Assembly (NCBI GenBank): GCA_003167255.1
Contig: PMTR01000148.1
Span: forward strand, 62,001-126,000
Source: Bryobacterales bacterium
GTDB taxonomy: Bacteria > Acidobacteriota > Terriglobia > Bryobacterales > Bryobacteraceae
DNA length: 64,000 nt
Direction of reading: 5' to 3'
Shown: positions 57,767-64,000 of the stretch, one piece after another
Numbering within the stretch: position 1 is the first letter of the stretch
Layout: every line of letters begins with the position of its first letter
Position numbers and translations under genes: made by a program
The notes under the pieces: generated by a model
Seen by the model: only the letters and a program-made list of their open reading frames with translations
What the model was told of the DNA's origin: nothing
Databases searched by the model: none

Positions 57767-60700
57767 CTAGAACAGGATCTTAGCCGAGAGCTGGACGATA
57801 CGCACCGAAGAGTCGAAGCCCAGGAAGGCGCCATACGGGCTCGTCGGCGAATTCACCACCCCCCCGAGCGTCCCGAAGGTCGGGTCGCCATAGTTGGCAT
57901 CGGGGTTGGAGAAGTTCGGGTGGTTGAACAGGTTGAATGCCTGCACGCCAATTCCAAGAGTCGCTCTTTCGGTCATATGGAAGTTGCGGAACAGGTTCAT
58001 GTCCAGGTCGAAGTAATGGGGTCCGTGAATCTGGTTGCGCGTCGCCGGCGACCATTCCGTGTAATTGCTAATGATGTTGCTGTTGAGGTAGACACTGGCG
58101 TCGAGGCACGGCACTACGGCGCCGCCCGTATAAGCGTTGGCAGAGCTGCAACTGCTGCCACCCCAGCCTTTGCCAAGCGGCGTGGCGAGAACCGCCCCGC
58201 CGCCGTTACCGATCGCGGAGTTGTTTGTGTCCGTCACCGAGTAAGGCAGCCCGGTGCGCCAGAAGAGCTTACCCGAAAACTGCCAGCCATTCACAATCGC
58301 CTTCAAGGCCGAGCCTCCGGCCTTGATTGTCGGATTGACCAGGAAGTCGCCGCTGAAGTTGTGGCGAATGTCGTAGTCGGAGTTGCCGTAGTTGTTGGCC
58401 CTCAGGCTGAGCGGATTGATCTGCCCGCCGACGGTGACACCGCTTCCGTCGCCGAACAGGCAGCCGTTGGAGCACTCGTCAAGGTTGTGCGACCAGGTGT
58501 AGTTGAAGTGGAACGCCACCGAGTTGGAGAACCGCTTGGTAATTGTGAGGTTCATCCCCTCGTAGTTCGAAACCGCGCCGTTTTGGTACGTCGTCACGAT
58601 TCCATAATTGGCCACCGGTTGGTTCGCCGGGATGCCTTTGACGCCCGGGTACAGGCCATACGCATCGTAGGCATCCGGCCACGCGTTGGAATAGAGCAGG
58701 CGCGTGCCGCTGTTGCCCACGTAGTTCACGGTTAGCAACATGCTGTTATTCAGTTGCCGCTGCACTTGCAGGTTCCACTCGCGCCACATCGGAGCTTGAA
58801 CGGTTCCGATGATGCCGTTAGCTGCCGGGGCCGTGAATACCGAACCCAGCGCCGCCAGTTGCGAGGAGAGTTGGCTGAAGGTCTTGTTGAGGGCGAAGGC
58901 ATTCGCCGAGGCCTGCCAGGTGGCTAGTCCGCCGGCTGGATCGAACCCCAAAGTCCCCGCGGCGGGCCGAACGCGGATGGCCACCGCCGCCGGCGGGTTG
59001 GCCAGCAGATCGTCCACCAGGCCGGCCGGCGGGTTGTCATAGGCCAGCATGAAACCGCCGCTGATCACCGTCTTGTGATCGCTGCCCGGAGAATAGCTGA
59101 AGCCGATACGGGGAGAATATACCAGCGCATCGACACCCTGGTATGCCTGGTGCAGGTTGGCATTGATGTCGCTGCTGTAGGGGACGCTGCCGGGGTTCGA
59201 GCTGGTGAAGCTGGCCAGACTCGACGCCGGCCCGGTGAGGTTCGCGAAACAATTGTACTGGCATACCGGGTTGGAGTTCCGCTCCACGCGCAACGCCAGC
59301 GTGAGCTTCAGGTTCGAAGACACCGCCACCTCATCCTGCGCGTAAACGCCCAATCCCCACATGGCCACCGGAACGTCGGCAAACGCGTTCAGCGTCTTGC
59401 GATATTGGTAGGCTATGCCGTTCACGAAGTTCTGCATGCCGGCCGCAACGTAGCCGAAATAGACCGCCGGATTGTTGAAGAAGAAGTTGTGGTCGCTCAC
59501 GTCGTACCGGCGGAAATTGAAGCCGAACTTGAAGTTGTTCTTCCCGCGCGTCAGCGTCATATCGTCGATGAACTGGTACTGTGTGATGTTCCGGCCCTGC
59601 GGGAATGAGCCCTGCGAGTTGAATCCGGTAAATGGCACCGCTCCCGAGTCCGCAATCTGATAGGGGAACGTGCTCTGCACCAGTTGCGCGTTCTGCTGGA
59701 ACTGGGCCACGTAGTGGCTGAACGACGTGGTGAATTGGTTGGTCGACCTCGGTCCAAAGATGTGCGTCTCCTGGAACTGGAAGTCGTAGGCCGGCTGCTT
59801 GGAGATCGCGTCGAAATTGGGGCTGATCGGACTGAGCGTCGTGGGCTGCGTTCCCTGGTCATCCCTGTAGCGGAGCGAAGCGTTATCGTTGGCGCCGATC
59901 TTCTGATCGATCTTGCCCGCCAGAATCCACTCCGAACCCAGTGCGTTCGGGGTTGACTGGAAGTGTTCGGCGCAGGGCGTCGTCGCCGCAGTGTAACCCG
60001 GCAGGACTACCGAATTGCAGTAGCTGCTATTGGGGATCGTATAAGCGCTGGACGAGCCCGGAGCGTTGTCCCACAGCCCCAGCATCGTCTTGTAGGCGCT
60101 GGCTTCGGCCGGTTGTTTGGCCGTCACATTGGCCAGTACCGCTGCGGCGAACGCCGGGGTGGGAGCCGTTACGGTAAAAACGTTCGGCAGAACGAACCGC
60201 AGACCTTCGAAGTCCACGAAGAAGAACGTCTTGTCCTTGCGAACCGGTCCGCCAATCGATGCCGCCCACTGGTTGGCGTTGGAGAACGCCCTGGGAGTGC
60301 CGGTTGCGTTGTTGAACCAGTTGTTGGAGTTCATCGCGCGCCCGTTCCACAACCACTGCGCGTTGCCGTGGAACTGGTTCGTGCCCGATTTCGTCACGTA
60401 ACTCACCTGCGCGCCGGCAAGCTGCCCGTACTGCCCGCCGTACGGGTTGCCAATCACCGTGGCTTCCTGCAGTTCATTGGCGCCGATGGTCAGGTTCGAG
60501 GCGCCCGAATTGTTGATGTTGAAGTACGGGTCCATGTCGTTCTCCCCGTTCACCGTGAACAGGTTCGACGTCCCCGGCAGCCCGTTGAGATTGAAGTTTC
60601 CGTACCCGCCCGTCACGTTCACCGTTACGCCGGGAACCGTGAAGGCGACGTTTGTGATGTCCCCGCCCGCGGCCGGCAGTTGCGCCAGTTGCTGCGGCGA

Positions 60701-61120
60701 AAATGGCGTATTCATGCTGGGTTCCGGATTCACCAGCGGCGCGTTCGCCGTCACTTCCACGGTCTGCGTGGCTTGCCCCACCGTCAACGTCATGTTGAGC
60801 GTCAACACCGATCCAACCGCTACTTCGGCTTGTTGCTCCAACTTCTGGAAGCCCGCCGGACTCGTGCTGACCATATACGTGCCGGTCTTTAACAACCGGA
60901 ACCGGAACTCACCGCTCGCATCGGTCATGCTGTTCTGCGTGGATCCCGTGTCTAGACTCTTCAGAGTCATCGTGGCGTTTGGTACAACCGCGCCGCTCGG
61001 ATCTTTGAGAGTCCCCGCGATGTCGCCAGTCGTGAGCGACTGGGCAAAAAGTGCCGGCGCAAGCAACAGCAAAATCGTAAGGACGAAGAGGACCGTGCCT
61101 CTCGTAGAATTCCTGAACAT
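57767..61120 (-). CDS. Oar-like TonB-dependent outer-membrane receptor
   Basis: An 1117-residue outer-membrane protein. It has a signal peptide (1-26, ending LFAQ), then a carboxypeptidase-regulatory-like Ig domain (28-115, GDIAGTLKDPSGAVVPNATM), a plug (about 120-240) and a beta-barrel ending in Phe (SAKILF). It resembles Oar of myxobacteria and the many paralogues of acidobacteria. No SusD partner or TonB box motif is apparent. GAGGAGG 8 bases before ATG 61120 gives strong translation. Likely takes up a large ligand or exports proteins; the ligand is unknown. Confidence 0.92.
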   Translation of the reverse strand: MFRNSTRGTVLFVLTILLLLAPALFAQSLTTGDIAGTLKDPSGAVVPNATMTLKSLDTGSTQNSMTDASGEFRFRLLKTGTYMVSTSPAGFQKLEQQAEVAVGSVLTLNMTLTVGQATQTVEVTANAPLVNPEPSMNTPFSPQQLAQLPAAGGDITNVAFTVPGVTVNVTGGYGNFNLNGLPGTSNLFTVNGENDMDPYFNINNSGASNLTIGANELQEATVIGNPYGGQYGQLAGAQVSYVTKSGTNQFHGNAQWLWNGRAMNSNNWFNNATGTPRAFSNANQWAASIGGPVRKDKTFFFVDFEGLRFVLPNVFTVTAPTPAFAAAVLANVTAKQPAEASAYKTMLGLWDNAPGSSSAYTIPNSSYCNSVVLPGYTAATTPCAEHFQSTPNALGSEWILAGKIDQKIGANDNASLRYRDDQGTQPTTLSPISPNFDAISKQPAYDFQFQETHIFGPRSTNQFTTSFSHYVAQFQQNAQLVQSTFPYQIADSGAVPFTGFNSQGSFPQGRNITQYQFIDDMTLTRGKNNFKFGFNFRRYDVSDHNFFFNNPAVYFGYVAAGMQNFVNGIAYQYRKTLNAFADVPVAMWGLGVYAQDEVAVSSNLKLTLALRVERNSNPVCQYNCFANLTGPASSLASFTSSNPGSVPYSSDINANLHQAYQGVDALVYSPRIGFSYSPGSDHKTVISGGFMLAYDNPPAGLVDDLLANPPAAVAIRVRPAAGTLGFDPAGGLATWQASANAFALNKTFSQLSSQLAALGSVFTAPAANGIIGTVQAPMWREWNLQVQRQLNNSMLLTVNYVGNSGTRLLYSNAWPDAYDAYGLYPGVKGIPANQPVANYGIVTTYQNGAVSNYEGMNLTITKRFSNSVAFHFNYTWSHNLDECSNGCLFGDGSGVTVGGQINPLSLRANNYGNSDYDIRHNFSGDFLVNPTIKAGGSALKAIVNGWQFSGKLFWRTGLPYSVTDTNNSAIGNGGGAVLATPLGKGWGGSSCSSANAYTGGAVVPCLDASVYLNSNIISNYTEWSPATRNQIHGPHYFDLDMNLFRNFHMTERATLGIGVQAFNLFNHPNFSNPDANYGDPTFGTLGGVVNSPTSPYGAFLGFDSSVRIVQLSAKILF

Positions 61121-61532
61121 TTAGATTTCCTCCTCAACAAGAATTGGGAAAGTGAGACTTGGGAGCTTTCGGCCCGCCAAACGCCCCGCCCTTTGGCTGG
61201 CGCTGGCCGAACCATTGCGGCTCAGATCTGCAGATGGGTTGCGAAATTTCCGCACGTAGATCCGATGCATAAGTGTCCGCAAGTTGGGAACTTAACAGCA
61301 ACTTGACAGCCATAGTTACCAACAGGTTAATCCTATTGTTAATTAAGGGCTTTGGCAATACCCCCGCGGTGGATTTGTGCTGTTGAGAACCTGTGGAAAA
61401 CAAGGAAACAAGTGTTTCAGGGGTTGAATAGGACCTTAACACCATGCAACGAATATACTTAGTCCGTTATGGCATTTGGTAAGCAGATATACGGTTTAGG
61501 GTAGAAATACCTGAAAAACCGGCGCTCTCGAC
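61121..61532. other. gene-free regulatory stretch upstream of the receptor gene
   Basis: No gene. It contains a promoter candidate (61330-61358), an AAGTT-GGG-AACTT dyad at 61281-61293 and AT-rich sequence. The gap separates the receptor gene start from the amidase stop. Confidence 0.6.
61330..61358 (-). promoter_or_regulatory. candidate promoter of the Oar-like receptor
   Basis: On the minus strand, TTGCCA (61358-61353) is separated by 17 bases from TAGGAT (61335-61330). Transcription would start ~200 bases before the ATG, leaving a long leader that includes the AAGTT-GGG-AACTT dyad. Confidence 0.4.
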
Positions 61533-62918
61533 TCACAATGTGGGACATGGCGGTATCCCCACCCCGCCATCTTCCATCGCCGCACCCACCCGTAAGATCA
61601 GCGCCTCTTCCATCGCCGGCCCCACGATCTGTAACCCCACCGGCAAGCCCGCCGCGCTCAGCCCGCACGGCATCGCGAGCGACGGCAGCCCCAGCACGTT
61701 GAACCCCCGCACCAGCCGCGTCGCGACAATTCGTACATCCTCTTCGCGCCCGCCCAGCCGTACCTTGTTCTCTCCCACCCGCGGAGCCGCCGTCGGTGTC
61801 GCCGGTGCGATCAGGCAGTCCACCTGCCGCCATACCGCCGCGAATTCCCGCTGCATCTTCTTCCGCAGCCGTTGCGCCTGAATGTAGTCGGTGGCCGCCA
61901 GCAGCCGGCCCTGGTCCAGCAGCGCCAAGACGTCCGCCCCGAACTGCCCGCGATTGTGAAGCTGCGGTTCCATCATTGCCGAGGCTTCGCACAGCAGGAT
62001 CACCCGCCCCACCGCCGTCACCGCTTCCATGTCCGGCAGCCGCACCGGAACCGTCACCGCCCCTAACGATTCGGCCCGCGCAAATGCCCCCCGCACCGAA
62101 GATTCCACATCCGCATCCAGCCGCTCGAAGAAAAAGTTCTCCGCAAACCCGATCCGCACCCCGCGAATCGAACAGCCCACCTCCGGCACGGTCTCCACCA
62201 CTGGATGCCTCGATGATGCCGCATCCCGCCGGTCGTATCCCGCGATCGCATCGAACACCACCGCCGCATCGCGCACCGACCGCGCCAGCGGTCCCATATG
62301 GTCCAGCGACCACGCCAGCGGAAACGCGCCGTAGCGGCTCACCCGACCGTAAGTCGGCTTCAGCCCCACCGTCCCGCAAAACGACGCCGGAATGCGGATC
62401 GATCCGCCCGTGTCGCTTCCCATCGCCGCGTACACCATACCCGCCGCCACCGCCGCGCCCGAGCCGCCGCTCGAACCGCCCGGGCTGTGCTCCACATTCC
62501 ACGGATTCCGCACCGCGCCGAAGTGCGGATTCTCCGACGTGATCCCATAGGCCAGCTCGTGCATGTTCAGCTTGCCCATCATCACCGCTCCCGCCCGCTC
62601 CAGCCGCTCCACTACGGCCGCATCGTGATCCGGCACGAAGTCCCGGTAGAGTAGTGAGCCGGCCGTGGTGCGTACCCCGCGCGTGAAGAAGAGGTCCTTC
62701 ACCGCTATGGGAATGCCGTGCAGCGGACCGCGGTCCCGCCCGCCCGCCAGTTCCGAGTCGGCCTGCGCCGCCTTCTCGAGCGCCGCCTCCGCCGTCACCG
62801 TGATGAATGTGCGCAGCGTCGCATTCAGCCGCGCGATCCGCCCGAGCGCCGCCGTGGTCAGATCCACCGAAGAGAATTGCCGCGCCCGCAGCGCCTCAGC
62901 GGCTTCCCGGATGGTCAC
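61533..62918 (-). CDS. amidase-signature enzyme (GatA/AtzF-like)
   Basis: A 461-residue hydrolase of the amidase-signature family. The Ser-cisSer-Lys triad is visible: Lys74 (IAVKDLF), cis-Ser149 in GGSSGGSG and nucleophile Ser173 in SDTGGSIR. It is not in a gatCAB operon, and a small AtzG-like gene lies upstream, so hydrolysis of a small amide (allophanate-type or other) is more plausible than tRNA amidation. ATG 62918 has no strong ribosome site; the leader is occupied by a repeat. Confidence 0.87.
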   Translation of the reverse strand: MTIREAAEALRARQFSSVDLTTAALGRIARLNATLRTFITVTAEAALEKAAQADSELAGGRDRGPLHGIPIAVKDLFFTRGVRTTAGSLLYRDFVPDHDAAVVERLERAGAVMMGKLNMHELAYGITSENPHFGAVRNPWNVEHSPGGSSGGSGAAVAAGMVYAAMGSDTGGSIRIPASFCGTVGLKPTYGRVSRYGAFPLAWSLDHMGPLARSVRDAAVVFDAIAGYDRRDAASSRHPVVETVPEVGCSIRGVRIGFAENFFFERLDADVESSVRGAFARAESLGAVTVPVRLPDMEAVTAVGRVILLCEASAMMEPQLHNRGQFGADVLALLDQGRLLAATDYIQAQRLRKKMQREFAAVWRQVDCLIAPATPTAAPRVGENKVRLGGREEDVRIVATRLVRGFNVLGLPSLAMPCGLSAAGLPVGLQIVGPAMEEALILRVGAAMEDGGVGIPPCPTL

Positions 62919-62925
62919 TCGAAGG

Positions 62926-63006
62926 CCGCTCCCTCACGGTCGCGGCTCGCATGCGAGCCGCGCGCGTCAGCAAGCGGTTCTTGATACGTGAGCGAACTTC
63001 TGAAAC
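62926..63006. repeat. CGGTCGCGGCTC repeat, full copy 2
   Basis: An 81-bp copy of the repeat at 32015-32096 with the same head, middle and GTGAGCGAACTTCTGAAAC tail. It separates the AtzG-like gene from the amidase and touches the stop of the former. Confidence 0.85.
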
Positions 63007-63185
63007 TATGTGACACTGTCCTCCTCCGCATGGAACACCGCGGCCGGTTCGAGCGTGACTTCCAGTTCCCCCACCAGCGGCCGGAAGGTTGCTTCCAGCG
63101 CGCCGAGTGTCTGGGCGGCGCGCTCCAGGTCCGCCTGCGGAATCTCCAACCCGCAGGCTTTAGCGATAGATGTCCAGTCCCTCAC
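63006..63185 (-). CDS. AtzG/GatC-like small protein
   Basis: A 59-residue protein starting at GTG 63185, within a longer frame. The pattern ACGLEIPQADLERAAQTLGAL... LEPAAVFHAEED fits the AtzG-like or GatC-like small subunits that bind amidase-signature enzymes. Its neighbour downstream is such an amidase. The GTG lies only 8 bp after the YihY stop, suggesting one transcript through all three genes. Assignment by length and position is moderate. Confidence 0.55.
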   Translation of the reverse strand: MRDWTSIAKACGLEIPQADLERAAQTLGALEATFRPLVGELEVTLEPAAVFHAEEDSVT

Positions 63186-63193
63186 GATGTCTT

Positions 63194-64000
63194 CTACAAT
63201 AGCGGATCTTCCGAACCGTGTCGCGCCGTCCAGTGCGCTCCCGCCAGCACCACCAGGGTCGCGACGAAGCTCCACAGCACAATCGTGACCGAATGCTGGA
63301 AAACGTAATACTCGCGCTCCAGCTTTTTCCCCAGCGCTGCCGCCACCATCAGGTTCACGTATTTCAGCCCCTCCAGCCCCAGTCCCACCCACAACGCCAC
63401 CGGCGCTACCCGCGCCGCCTCAATCTTGCGGTTCGGCAGCAGCCAGTACACCAGGAACAGCGCCAGAACTGAAACCGGCAGCGCCGCGATCTTGAACAGC
63501 GCCAGGTCGATCCACACCAGCAACCCCGAGTGCGCTTCCCATTTCCCCAGCCACTGCCGGTTGAGCGCCGTCAGCACCAGCGACACAATCGCCAGCGCGC
63601 CGCACGCGAACACCAGCCCCAGGCTGATGAGTTGATTCTTCCAATACGGCCGGTTCACCGTGACGCCCCACGCGCGGTTCAGCGCCACCTCCAGCGGTTC
63701 GAAGATCCCGTTGGCCGTGAACAGCAGCAGGAACATGGAAGTAACTCCCACTTTGGCCCACGGCTGGAACCAATAGCTGCGCAGGTTGTGAACCAGAAAA
63801 TCGCCCTGCTCGCCCGCGAAAAAATCGTGCAGCGCCAGGTAAATCGCCTGCTCCCCCGCGCGCCAGTGCAACACGTCCCGGCACAGCGCCACCATCACCA
63901 GGAAGAACGGAAAGAACGACAGCAACACGCTCGCCGCTACCGCCAGCGCATACACGTGCGCCTCGGTTTCCATCAGGTAATGCGCCGTGGGCCGGACGCG
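63194..64000 (-). CDS. YihY/BrkB-family membrane protein, 5' end outside the window
   Basis: An inner-membrane protein of the YihY (BrkB) family. The visible part is 268 residues with about six transmembrane segments, including VYALAVAASVLLSFFPFFLVMVAL and the family stretch NGIFEPLEVALNRAWGV. The frame stays open to the window edge (nine more codons, RVRPTAHYL before the first internal Met), and family members have N-terminal residues there, so the gene starts beyond 64000. Function unknown, despite the old name linking it to RNase BN. Confidence 0.87.
   Translation of the reverse strand, partial: RVRPTAHYLMETEAHVYALAVAASVLLSFFPFFLVMVALCRDVLHWRAGEQAIYLALHDFFAGEQGDFLVHNLRSYWFQPWAKVGVTSMFLLLFTANGIFEPLEVALNRAWGVTVNRPYWKNQLISLGLVFACGALAIVSLVLTALNRQWLGKWEAHSGLLVWIDLALFKIAALPVSVLALFLVYWLLPNRKIEAARVAPVALWVGLGLEGLKYVNLMVAAALGKKLEREYYVFQHSVTIVLWSFVATLVVLAGAHWTARHGSEDPLL

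Noticed and set aside
61380-61400. single TTTTCCACA-like DnaA box on the minus strand
   Set aside because: One isolated box with no cluster, no dnaA or dnaN nearby and no AT-rich unwinding region; not an origin.

Overview
The window is GC-rich bacterial chromosome, best read as a soil acidobacterium of the Solibacter/Bryobacter type. The clues are a large Oar-like TonB receptor with an N-terminal carboxypeptidase-regulatory domain, many secreted proteins whose signal peptides end in AQ, PD40/TolB-like and Asp-box beta-propeller proteins, frequent GTG/TTG starts, and many short intergenic repeat families. This placement is inference; no rRNA or complete tRNA is present to confirm it.

Layout: 1-5640 holds a SprT-like peptidase, fabH, a secreted HPRL-type protein, a candidate structured RNA, a zinc-ribbon protein and mdh. 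5650-8910 is a unit made of a STAND ATPase and a divergent REP-associated (RAYT) transposase, bracketed by REP hairpins. 8888-11874 is an ABC exporter with a MerR regulator. 11956-16036 has a nucleoside hydrolase and the hisS-aspS pair. 16169-18848 has a VapBC pair, a 109-bp palindrome, a secreted RraA-like protein and a DUF433/DUF5615 pair whose toxin is frameshifted. 19045-21410 is an AT-richer stretch of unrecognised genes next to the 3' half of a tRNA-Phe.

21547-41755 is an exported carbohydrate-processing region: RraA-like protein, GH5, DUF6599-like protein, Tat-exported Fe-S aldo/keto reductase, DUF362 protein, a GH26 - sugar isomerase - PD40 operon, a second aldo/keto reductase, two GH2 enzymes and a 10-repeat Asp-box protein. 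A broken MNT nucleotidyltransferase, a two-gene unknown operon and a second VapBC pair are interspersed. 41845-47689 is a TolC-adaptor-RND-DUF2892 efflux operon with OsmC divergent from it. 48229-49667 has an ECF sigma/anti-sigma pair and an orphan XRE antitoxin with a vestige of a hipA-like gene.

49730-57628 carries secreted unknown proteins, an S41 peptidase, a LolA-like protein, cstA with its YbdD partner, and a YSC84-type lipid-binding protein. 57767-61120 is the Oar-like receptor. 61533-64000 has an amidase, an AtzG-like small protein and the 3' part of a YihY/BrkB membrane protein cut by the window edge.

Two themes stand out. At least seven short repeat families sit between genes, and one has apparently landed inside a coding sequence. 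Several toxin-antitoxin type loci are in different states of decay. The most noteworthy candidates are the REP-RAYT-STAND unit, the promoter-to-terminator RNA at 3808-3964, the 109-bp palindrome and the tRNA-Phe scar beside the AT-rich island.
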